From positions 1-12,509 of the forward strand of contig CAJXAS010000029.1 of assembly GCA_913050305.1 (NCBI GenBank): a stretch of DNA of 12,509 nucleotides, written 5' to 3'. The notes below the pieces were generated by a model, which worked only from the letters and a program-made list of their open reading frames with translations, was not told the origin of the DNA and did no database searches. Source of the stretch: an uncultured Polaribacter sp. (GTDB taxonomy: Bacteria > Bacteroidota > Bacteroidia > Flavobacteriales > Flavobacteriaceae). A program made the position numbers and the translations under genes. Shown here piece by piece: positions 1-6,154 of the stretch (position 1 is its first letter; every line of letters begins with the position of its first letter).

Positions 1-239
1 CCAAACATTGGAATGCAAATTTCTCTAGCTTTTTCTTCCATTCCACATAAACGCAGTGCTTTTAAACCTCTGTCCGACAATGCCAAATTAATAGATCTAC
101 CTGCGGATATGTCGGTAGTCCTTAAATCTGGTCTACTTTCATATAAGTCTACCTTGAAACCTCTTTGCGCAAGTCTTAAAGCGAGTAAACTCCCGCACAA
201 ACCTGCTCCGATAATTAGTACTTTATCTTTTTTTTTCAT
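1..239 (-). CDS. kmo: Kynurenine 3-monooxygenase, N-terminal part (runs off left edge)
   Basis: Only the first 79 codons are in the window. The protein opens with an FAD-binding Rossmann fold: a short basic start, a hydrophobic beta strand, then G11-A-G-L-C-G16 (the GxGxxG dinucleotide motif) and an acidic residue at the end of the second strand (LYES). The following stretch (AGRSINLALSDRG) is characteristic of kynurenine 3-monooxygenase among the flavin aromatic hydroxylases. That family uses NADPH and O2 to turn L-kynurenine into 3-hydroxykynurenine. The gene lies 128 bases downstream of kynU on the same strand, and KynU acts on the KMO product, so co-transcription is likely. No perfect TAnnTTTG box was seen in the 128-base gap, only a one-mismatch TATTTTAG, which also favours read-through from kynU. 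The ATG at 237-239 is the first in frame and sits directly before the FAD strand. Family assignment is firm; the rest of the gene cannot be judged. Confidence 0.9.
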   Translation of the reverse strand, partial: MKKKDKVLIIGAGLCGSLLALRLAQRGFKVDLYESRPDLRTTDISAGRSINLALSDRGLKALRLCGMEEKAREICIPMF

Positions 240-367
240 TAATTAAAAGTATTGTTTGTCTATTGTTATGATCAACTTAATCTAAAATAAAAATCAGTGT
301 TCATATAACTTATATATATTCTAATGGTCTTTTTTCATTTTCGTTGCTATTTTTTTAATCACAAAAA

Positions 368-1645
368 CTAGAATGATAAGAAACCTTTTAATATCGAAAC
401 CATGCGATACACATCTTCAAAAGAAGTATACATTGGCACTGGTGCGCAACGTAATACATCTGGTTCTCGCCAATCTGTTATTACATATTGTTCTGTTAAT
501 TTTGTATGCAAACTCTTGTCTGCATTTTTAACTTGAATAGATATTTGACAACCTCTTTCTTTTGGATTACTTGGTGTAATTATTTTTATGTATTCAGAAT
601 CCATTTTACGAATTAAAAACTCAAAATATCCTGTTAATTTTTCTGATTTCTCTCTCAACGCATCCATACCAACTTTGTCAAATAAATCTAAAGAAGCTTT
701 AATTGCTGCCATAGATAATATTGGCGGATTAGATAATTGCCAACCTTCTGCACCTACCATAACATCGAATGGCTGCCGCATATTAAATCGTGTTTCTTTA
801 TTATGGTTCCACCAACCTGCAAAACGCGGTAAGTCTTTATTTTTGGAGTGCTTTTCGTGTACAAATAAACCTGCCAAACTTCCAGGACCCGAATTTAAAT
901 ATTTATAGGTACACCATGCTGCAAAATCTACATTAGAGTCGTGTAAATTGGGCTGCACGTTTCCTGCACCATGCGCCAGATCAATACCAACAACACAGTC
1001 TTTCGAATGCCCGATTGCCGCAATTCTTTTAAGATCTAAAAACTGACCCGTATAATAGTTTACACCTCCAATTAATAAAAGTGCAATTTCGTCGCCCTGT
1101 GTTTCAATGATTGTTTCTAAATCTTCGATATTTAACAAGTCCTCATTTATTCTTGGCTTCCATAGAATAATATCTTCTGTAGAAAAACCATGAAACTTTA
1201 ATTGAGATTCTACTGCATACCTATCAGAGGGAAATGCATCACTTTCTATAACAATTTTATATTTTATTTTAGTAGGTCTGTAAAATGAAACCATTAACAA
1301 ATGAAGATTTGTAGTAAGCGTATTCATTACAACTACTTCTATTGGTTTTGCTCCTACAATTTTAGCCATTTTATTCGTTAATAATTCATGGTAATTTAAC
1401 CATGGATTCCTAGCTTCTAAATGCCCTTCTACTCCTAAATTTGCCCAATCTTCTAATTCTTGATTGATATATTGTTTCGTTGATTTTGGTTGTAATCCTA
1501 AAGAGTTTCCTGTAAAATAGAGCCATTCAGTCCTTTCCAAAACTTCAGACTTCACTTTCGGAATATGAAATTTATCCCGCAAAAAAGCAAGTGAATCTTC
1601 TTTATCTAGCTGTTTTGCAAAAGCTAAAGAGTTTTGATATTTCAT
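368..1645 (-). CDS. kynU: Kynureninase
   Basis: A 425-residue, full-length PLP enzyme of the aspartate aminotransferase fold. Kynureninase hydrolyses L-kynurenine to anthranilate plus alanine, and 3-hydroxykynurenine to 3-hydroxyanthranilate plus alanine. The N-terminal section carries the family's YFTGNSLGLQP signature. The cofactor region is clear: D222-L-A-H225 followed by Y247-K248 in the block CTYKYLNSGPG, with K248 the expected Schiff-base lysine. The D/H/YK spacing matches that of the characterised Pseudomonas enzyme. Further family blocks are FAGWWNHN and, near the C terminus, TDWREPDVLRCAPVPMY. It is a cytosolic enzyme. With kmo downstream, the 3-hydroxykynurenine route is the likelier one, leading to 3-hydroxyanthranilate and then either quinolinate/NAD or ring cleavage. 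A good promoter lies just upstream. The ATG start at 1645 is suitably spaced from it, and no alternative is better. No defects seen. Confidence 0.96.
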   Translation of the reverse strand: MKYQNSLAFAKQLDKEDSLAFLRDKFHIPKVKSEVLERTEWLYFTGNSLGLQPKSTKQYINQELEDWANLGVEGHLEARNPWLNYHELLTNKMAKIVGAKPIEVVVMNTLTTNLHLLMVSFYRPTKIKYKIVIESDAFPSDRYAVESQLKFHGFSTEDIILWKPRINEDLLNIEDLETIIETQGDEIALLLIGGVNYYTGQFLDLKRIAAIGHSKDCVVGIDLAHGAGNVQPNLHDSNVDFAAWCTYKYLNSGPGSLAGLFVHEKHSKNKDLPRFAGWWNHNKETRFNMRQPFDVMVGAEGWQLSNPPILSMAAIKASLDLFDKVGMDALREKSEKLTGYFEFLIRKMDSEYIKIITPSNPKERGCQISIQVKNADKSLHTKLTEQYVITDWREPDVLRCAPVPMYTSFEDVYRMVSILKGFLSF

Positions 1646-1665
1646 CTATAAAAAATGATTTACAT

Positions 1666-1696
1666 CAAATATAAAACAATCCTTTTTAGATATCAA
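1666..1696 (-). promoter_or_regulatory. Predicted Bacteroidota-type promoter of kynU
   Basis: On the minus strand, TTG (1696-1694) is followed after 20 bases by TATATTTG (1673-1666), a perfect match to the TTG-N17-23-TAnnTTTG pattern known for the primary sigma factor of Bacteroides and Flavobacterium. Transcription would begin near 1660, leaving a leader of about 15 bases before the kynU ATG. This is the only promoter in the window where both elements are found at good spacing. Confidence 0.6.
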
Positions 1697-1744
1697 TTTT
1701 TTGAGTTTTGATTTTTTGTACTTTAGCTGAAAATATTATTATTA

Positions 1745-2932
1745 ATGAGAATTTCAAAACTTTTTATGTTACTATTTTTGGTTCTTTTTATGTCATGTAA
1801 AAATGATGCCAAAATAATTATCGAACTACAAAATATCCATTCCAATATAAAAGCAAATTTTGCTCCTGACAAACGTGTTGAGCTGTTTAATATTCATTTT
1901 GAGTTTGCAGACAATCAATTGATTCTTGAAGGAGAGACCACCTCCAGAAGAGCATTTTCTGTGCTATTAGATAGTTTAAAAAACAGAAAATTAGAATTCA
2001 CAAATAATGTACGAATCTTACCAGATAGCGCTGTAGGTGATAAATTATATGCTATTGCGAGAAACTCTGTAATAAATATTCGTTCTGCACCAAAACATTC
2101 TGCAGAATTAGGCACACAAGGTTTGTTAGGAATGCCTTTAAAGGTTTTAGACAAAAAAGGAGATTTCTACAAAATTCAAACACCAGATAGCTATATTTCC
2201 TGGGTAGACAAAGGGGGTATTGAGCGAATGAACAAAAGCGAATTTAATACTTGGAACAGCACTAAAAAAGTAATTTTTACGAAGAATTCTGGCCTTGTAT
2301 TCGCCACAAAAAGCAATAATTCTAAAATTATTTCTGATATTACTTTAGGCGGTCTTTTAAATTATATTTCTGAAGATGATACTTTTTATGAAGTAAAATA
2401 TCCTGACAAAAGAACTGGTTTTATTAAAAAAAGCGAAAGTTATATTTATAAAAACTGGCTACAAGAAGTGCAACCATCAAAAGAGAGTATTGAAATAGTT
2501 GCCAAAACAATGGTCGGGTTTCCATACTTGTGGGGCGGAACCTCTTCAAAAGGAATAGATTGCAGCGGATTTACAAAAATGGTTTATTTAATAAATGGGT
2601 TTATAATTCCTAGAGATGCTTCTCAGCAAATAAACGCGGGTGAATCAGTAGATTCTAATTTAAATTTTAAAGCTTTAGAAAAAGGAGATTTATTATTCTT
2701 CGGAAGAAAAGCAACAAAAACAACAAAACAACGTGTGGTGCATGTTGGTATTTGGCTAGGTAATGATAAAATGGAATTTATTCATGCTTCTGGTAATGTA
2801 CACATTAGCTCTATGGATGAAAAAGAGCCGAATTATGATGACCTAAATAAGCGCAGATATCTGGGCAGCAAACGTTATTTAAATACTGAAGATGCTCACA
2901 TTATTAACTTGAAGGATAAAATGAAATTATAG
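1745..2932 (+). CDS. Lipoprotein NlpC/P60 peptidase with SH3 domains (YkfC-like)
   Basis: This 395-residue protein starts with a lipoprotein signal: basic residues, a hydrophobic core and the lipobox FMSC, so C18 should be lipidated. Residues ~19-95 form a module I cannot name. They are followed by a bacterial SH3-like domain (~100-160, with VINIRSAPKH and YISWVDKG) and a less clear second one (~175-235). The C-terminal NlpC/P60 domain (~250-380) has its complete catalytic set: C273 in DCSGF, H333 in VVHVGIW and H347 in FIHASG. The domain order resembles YkfC-type enzymes, which cut between D-Glu (gamma-linked) and the diamino acid in muropeptides carrying a free N-terminal L-Ala. A role in cell-wall peptide turnover or recycling is inferred. 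The residues after the lipidated cysteine (KND) resemble, weakly, the Bacteroidota surface-export signal. The gene is monocistronic: divergent from kynU and closed by the terminator at 3036-3069. The best -7 candidate, TACTTTAG at 1719-1726, has one mismatch. Confidence 0.9.
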   Translation: MRISKLFMLLFLVLFMSCKNDAKIIIELQNIHSNIKANFAPDKRVELFNIHFEFADNQLILEGETTSRRAFSVLLDSLKNRKLEFTNNVRILPDSAVGDKLYAIARNSVINIRSAPKHSAELGTQGLLGMPLKVLDKKGDFYKIQTPDSYISWVDKGGIERMNKSEFNTWNSTKKVIFTKNSGLVFATKSNNSKIISDITLGGLLNYISEDDTFYEVKYPDKRTGFIKKSESYIYKNWLQEVQPSKESIEIVAKTMVGFPYLWGGTSSKGIDCSGFTKMVYLINGFIIPRDASQQINAGESVDSNLNFKALEKGDLLFFGRKATKTTKQRVVHVGIWLGNDKMEFIHASGNVHISSMDEKEPNYDDLNKRRYLGSKRYLNTEDAHIINLKDKMKL

Positions 2933-3035
2933 TTATTACTTCGCAAAAAATATTAATGAAAATGCATTTTTTTCTTTTCTAGATCTTTCTTGAAAAAATA
3001 AAAATCACTCCTTTCATCATAATAAAAGAAACATA

Positions 3036-3069
3036 AAAAAAGCCTTTCAAATAATTGAAAGGCTTTTTT
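3036..3069. terminator. Bidirectional rho-independent terminator
   Basis: A perfect 15-base inverted repeat (3036-3050 and 3055-3069) with a 4-base loop ATAA. The stem core is GCCTTTCAA/TTGAAAGGC, flanked by six A on the left and six T on the right, so it ends in a U-run when read from either strand. It lies between the convergent peptidase gene (+) and the serB-serA fusion (-) and should stop both transcripts. Confidence 0.9.
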
Positions 3070-3114
3070 CTTACAAGAAGTTTAAAACTCTTGACATATC
3101 ATTCATTTTATAAA

Positions 3115-5007
3115 TTAATATAAAACTCTAAATTTAATTGTTCCATCAATTTTCCTTAATTCTTCTAAAACAGCTGTATTATATTCTTTATCTAAATCTG
3201 TAATTACGTAACCTACAGAAGAATCTGTAGACAAATACTGACCTATAATATTTAAGTTATATTCTGCTAATACCTTATTTATTTTTGCCATAACTCCTGG
3301 CACATTTTTATGAATATGTAAAAAACGGTGTGCTTTTGTTTGTCTTGGTAAACGAATATTTGGAAAATTTACAGCATCTACTGTATTCCCAGAATTAATA
3401 TATGCCATAATTTTACTTGGTACAAAGTCTGCAATATCTCTTTGCGCCTCTTCTGTACTTCCTCCTACATGTGGTGTTAAAATTACATTTGATAATCCTT
3501 TTAAATCTGTATAGAATTCACCATTTTTTCTTGGTTCTTCAGGATACACATCTACTGCGGCACCTGCTAATTTTCCACTTTTTAAAGCGGCAACTAAAGC
3601 TTCAATATTCACAACAAAACCACGAGAAAGATTCACTAAATGTGCACCATCTTTCATTTGAGAGATTTCTTTTTCTCCGAAAAAATTCTTGTTAGAAGAA
3701 TTGTCATCAACATGTAAAGTAACTACATCAGATACTGCCAATAATTCAGACAGTTCGTCTATTTTAGTAGCATTTCCTAAAGCTAATTTATCTTCAACAT
3801 CATAATAACAAACATCCATTCCTAGTGCCTCTGCTAATATTGATAATTGTTTACCAATATTACCATAACCAACAATACCTAGTTTTTTACCACGAACTTC
3901 TCTAGAACCTGCTGCTGTTTTATTCCACTGACCATTATGAATTTCTGTACTTCTTTGAAAAACACTACGCATAAGCATAATAATTTCTCCTATTGCTAAT
4001 TCTACAACAGAACGTGTATTACTGTATGGTGCATTAAAAACCACAACACCGTTCTCTTTACATGCTTCTAAATCTATTTGCTTGGTACCAATACAAAATG
4101 CACTTACAACCATTAAACGCTCTGCAGCTTCTATGACTCTTCTAGTTACATTTGTTTTAGAACGAATTCCTAAAACATGTACATCTTTTATTTTTTCAAT
4201 CAATTCATCTTCAGATAAACTTTTTGAAACTGTTTCTACTGTAAAACCATCTTTAGATAACTTTTTAAAAGCATCTGAATGTACGTTTTCTAAGAGTAAA
4301 ATTTTAATCCTGTTCTTTGGGTATGAAATATTTCTTGGCAAATCGTTTACGTATAAAAATTCATCTAAATTCGGAGCAATATGATCTGCTTTTTCTGTTG
4401 TTTTTTCTCTTGAAACGTTTTCTGTATATGCAAAAAAAGTATCTGCTATACCAGCTTCACGAGTAACATAATCGCTGTAACCATCTCCAATAACTTGTAT
4501 CTCTCCCTCTAAGTTCATGTCTTTTAAACATTGAATTTTTCCATTGTGTTTCGATAATGGATTGTTGGCATCAAAACCAATAATTTCTCCATCTGTTGCA
4601 AATTCAAATGTATTTGCAAACACTCTTTCTGAGGGTATATTGTATTCCTTTACAATAGGATCTATAAATTCTTTGAAACCACAGGAAATTACATAAATAT
4701 TTTCTGCGAAATCCTCAAAAAATGATTTATTGCTTTCAATAGAACTAGAAACCTGCTTTTTTAAAGCGCTTACCAAACTACCTAAGTCTGCTTTATTCGC
4801 TTTTAAAAGCTGAATTCTTCTTTCTAAAGATTCTGTAAAAGAAATTTCGCCGTCAATACCTAAATTCGTAATATCTATAATTTCCTGAATTATCGCATTC
4901 TTATTTGGGTTGTTTGTCAACGTTATTTCTGCCAAAACATCTAAGGCCTCTACCTTTGTTAACGTACTATCAAAATCAAAAACATAACTTCTTTTCTTGG
5001 TATTCAT
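3115..5007 (-). CDS. serA: Fused phosphoserine phosphatase-like HAD domain and D-3-phosphoglycerate dehydrogenase
   Basis: One 630-residue polypeptide with two enzyme units. Residues ~1-220 are a HAD phosphatase of the SerB type: nucleophile D11 and acid/base D13 in DFDSTL, motif II S108 in VISCG, a motif III lysine around 153-157, and motif IV G174-D-G-Y-S-D179, with a helical cap between motifs I and II. Residues ~234-550 are D-3-phosphoglycerate dehydrogenase: NAD-binding GIVGYGNIG at 377-385, catalytic R462 in LSRG, E491 in PEEP and H513 in TPHVGG. Residues ~558-630 form a C-terminal ACT domain close to that of E. coli SerA (HIHKN, QYLST, GTIKFRVLY). Its H566 and N568 match the serine-binding pair, so feedback inhibition by serine is likely. 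The protein would catalyse the first and last steps of serine synthesis; SerC, the middle step, is not in this window. E. coli SerA alone is about 410 residues, so the extra N-terminal unit is the notable part. A TAAATTTG box lies about 60 bases upstream. Confidence 0.93.
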   Translation of the reverse strand: MNTKKRSYVFDFDSTLTKVEALDVLAEITLTNNPNKNAIIQEIIDITNLGIDGEISFTESLERRIQLLKANKADLGSLVSALKKQVSSSIESNKSFFEDFAENIYVISCGFKEFIDPIVKEYNIPSERVFANTFEFATDGEIIGFDANNPLSKHNGKIQCLKDMNLEGEIQVIGDGYSDYVTREAGIADTFFAYTENVSREKTTEKADHIAPNLDEFLYVNDLPRNISYPKNRIKILLLENVHSDAFKKLSKDGFTVETVSKSLSEDELIEKIKDVHVLGIRSKTNVTRRVIEAAERLMVVSAFCIGTKQIDLEACKENGVVVFNAPYSNTRSVVELAIGEIIMLMRSVFQRSTEIHNGQWNKTAAGSREVRGKKLGIVGYGNIGKQLSILAEALGMDVCYYDVEDKLALGNATKIDELSELLAVSDVVTLHVDDNSSNKNFFGEKEISQMKDGAHLVNLSRGFVVNIEALVAALKSGKLAGAAVDVYPEEPRKNGEFYTDLKGLSNVILTPHVGGSTEEAQRDIADFVPSKIMAYINSGNTVDAVNFPNIRLPRQTKAHRFLHIHKNVPGVMAKINKVLAEYNLNIIGQYLSTDSSVGYVITDLDKEYNTAVLEELRKIDGTIKFRVLY

Positions 5008-5021
5008 CTTTAAAACCTTGG

Positions 5022-5045
5022 GTAACTTATGGAATGTAAAGTTAC
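5022..5045 (-). promoter_or_regulatory. Small inverted repeat in the serB-serA leader
   Basis: Arms GTAACTT (5022-5028) and AAGTTAC (5039-5045) pair perfectly across a 10-base loop, between the predicted transcription start (~5063) and the ATG at 5007. It could be a leader hairpin or an operator. It matches no known riboswitch, and a chance repeat of this size is possible in AT-rich DNA. Confidence 0.25.
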
Positions 5046-5068
5046 GAATATAGTAGGGCTCTAGAAAG

Positions 5069-5076
5069 CAAATTTA
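5069..5076 (-). promoter_or_regulatory. Predicted -7 box of the serB-serA gene
   Basis: On the minus strand this reads TAAATTTG, a perfect TAnnTTTG element. Transcription would begin near 5063, giving a leader of about 55 bases that contains the 5022-5045 inverted repeat. No clear TTG was found 17-23 bases upstream, so only half of the consensus supports it. It suggests the fusion gene has its own promoter rather than depending on the gene upstream. Confidence 0.4.
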
Positions 5077-5145
5077 AAGTTTTATGATTAATCACGTAAT
5101 TCAGAGTAATAATCCTAAAGTTGACAAAAAACAGCAATAAATGAG

Positions 5146-5967
5146 CTATAAATTATAGAATCCTAAAAGAAGTAACCACCAAATTATAGGTAAAGATTCT
5201 ACCCAAAAAGAGCTGTAGTATTTAGATTGATTCATTTTTGAACGCATTAGGAAAATCAAGGTTGTAAAAAAGAAAATCATAAATACATTCTTAGAAATAT
5301 CATTTGCATTAACTCCATATTCTAGTAATAAAGCGAAAATCATTATACCTAGTCCCAATCTTTTGGTTTTTTGTACGCCTATTTTCTTGGGAATTGTTTG
5401 CAGGGAAATAGCATCATACTGCACATCTCTTATGTCAAACGGTAAAACTAAAACCACTACAATTAAAAAACGTTGCAAGCATAAAAACAAAACTGTCAAT
5501 GAGACTTCTCTACTAGCCTCTATCACTGGAAGTAAAACAGTAAAACCTGCCCAAACCATAGCCACAACTATTATCTTTAGATAGCTAATTTGACGTAAAT
5601 TTTTGTGAAATCCGCTTAAAAAAGGAACAGCATACAGTAAGGTTAAAAGTACAAAGGGAGCACTGTAAATTAAAGTTTTTAAGGAAATTTGAGCTCCATA
5701 ATAACACGTTGCTAAAAAACAAAAGAAAGAAAAAATCTGAATTATTTTTAAATCTTCTGTAAGACTTCTGTGATGTAATTTTGCAACACCTGCATATTTC
5801 ACAAAATTATAACCCGTAATTGTTGCGAAGAAAATAAAATAATTAAAATACTCTTGATGATCGAGTTCAAAGTACTGTTCTGTTACTCTTACAAACGCAT
5901 ACACTGCTATAGCCACGTGAATACTCGCATTGATATAAAAATTAAAAAACAGTTTAAAAAACTTCAT
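5146..5967 (-). CDS. UbiA-like polytopic membrane protein, first Asp motif lost
   Basis: A 273-residue, very hydrophobic protein with about nine predicted membrane segments (roughly 12-28, 41-57, 75-91, 98-116, 130-148, 157-176, 203-219, 227-241 and 257-272), as in UbiA-superfamily prenyltransferases. The block LPFDIRDVQYD (D178, D181, D185) followed by QTIPKKIGVQKTK closely resembles the second aspartate motif of that family and the lysine-rich segment after it. The first motif, NDxxDxxxD in active enzymes, appears here as N54-F-V-K-Y-A-G-V-A, keeping only the asparagine. Loss of these Mg/diphosphate-binding aspartates makes ordinary prenyl transfer doubtful, and the substrate and role are unknown. 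The gene is divergent from gcvP, and its stop lies 138 bases before the serB-serA start on the same strand. The ATG at 5967 is only 4 bases after a TATTTTTG box, so its mRNA may be leaderless. Confidence 0.7.
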   Translation of the reverse strand: MKFFKLFFNFYINASIHVAIAVYAFVRVTEQYFELDHQEYFNYFIFFATITGYNFVKYAGVAKLHHRSLTEDLKIIQIFSFFCFLATCYYGAQISLKTLIYSAPFVLLTLLYAVPFLSGFHKNLRQISYLKIIVVAMVWAGFTVLLPVIEASREVSLTVLFLCLQRFLIVVVLVLPFDIRDVQYDAISLQTIPKKIGVQKTKRLGLGIMIFALLLEYGVNANDISKNVFMIFFFTTLIFLMRSKMNQSKYYSSFWVESLPIIWWLLLLGFYNL

Positions 5968-5971
5968 AAAA

Positions 5972-5979
5972 CAAAAATA
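5972..5979 (-). promoter_or_regulatory. Predicted -7 box of the UbiA-like gene
   Basis: The minus strand reads TATTTTTG, then TTTT, then the ATG at 5967. A perfect TAnnTTTG this close to the start codon would place transcription start at or next to the ATG. No TTG was found at the expected -33 distance. Confidence 0.35.
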
Positions 5980-6064
5980 ACCTTTCTGTTGATAACATTT
6001 GTTTTTAGTTAATAATTAACCTCAAATTAACTGAATTAGAAGCCATAATATTTTATTTAATTCT

Positions 6065-6072
6065 TATTTTTG
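6065..6072 (+). promoter_or_regulatory. Predicted -7 box of gcvP
   Basis: TATTTTTG is a perfect TAnnTTTG element. The predicted start of transcription (~6077-6079) falls on the left arm of the 6077-6100 inverted repeat, leaving a leader of about 77 bases. No convincing TTG lies 17-23 bases upstream. Confidence 0.4.
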
Positions 6073-6076
6073 GACT

Positions 6077-6100
6077 GTCAAAAAAATATTGTTTTTTGAC
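6077..6100. promoter_or_regulatory. Inverted repeat at the gcvP promoter, possible operator
   Basis: Nine-base arms GTCAAAAAA (6077-6085) and TTTTTTGAC (6092-6100) form a perfect inverted repeat with a 6-base centre. The repeat starts 4 bases after the -7 box and ends 54 bases before the gcvP ATG. Its position across the predicted transcription start fits a repressor or regulator site, or a 5' hairpin. The A/T-rich arms raise the odds of chance, but the shared GTC/GAC ends are notable. No regulator is known for it. Confidence 0.4.
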
Positions 6101-6121
6101 TGCATAAACTCAATACTAAAT

Positions 6122-6137
6122 CGATTGAAAACAATCG
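6122..6137 (+). promoter_or_regulatory. Short hairpin in the gcvP leader
   Basis: CGATTG (6122-6127), loop AAAA, CAATCG (6132-6137): a perfect 6-base stem with a tetraloop, ending 17 bases before the gcvP ATG. It would lie in the 5' untranslated region close to the ribosome landing site. No T-run follows, so it is not a terminator, and the surrounding leader lacks the conserved features of a glycine riboswitch. Confidence 0.3.
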
Positions 6138-6154
6138 TTCACAAAACTTAATAA

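Noticed and set aside
13..246. Plus-strand open frame of 77 codons at the left edge
   Set aside because: It is the antisense of the kmo start, whose FAD-binding motif is unmistakable.
240..367. Possible separate promoter or small gene between kynU and kmo
   Set aside because: There is no perfect TAnnTTTG with good spacing and no open frame with protein-like content; the best -7 candidates have a mismatch or lie against the ATG.
588..908. Plus-strand open frame of 106 codons
   Set aside because: It is antisense to kynU, with no independent start signals or recognisable protein.
2959..2970. Palindrome AAAATGCATTTT after the peptidase gene
   Set aside because: It is too short and A/T-rich to stand out, and the strong terminator at 3036-3069 already accounts for transcript ending.
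6073..6154. Possible glycine riboswitch ahead of gcvP
   Set aside because: The leader is short and A/T-rich, lacks the conserved purine-rich core of that riboswitch, and holds only two small hairpins.
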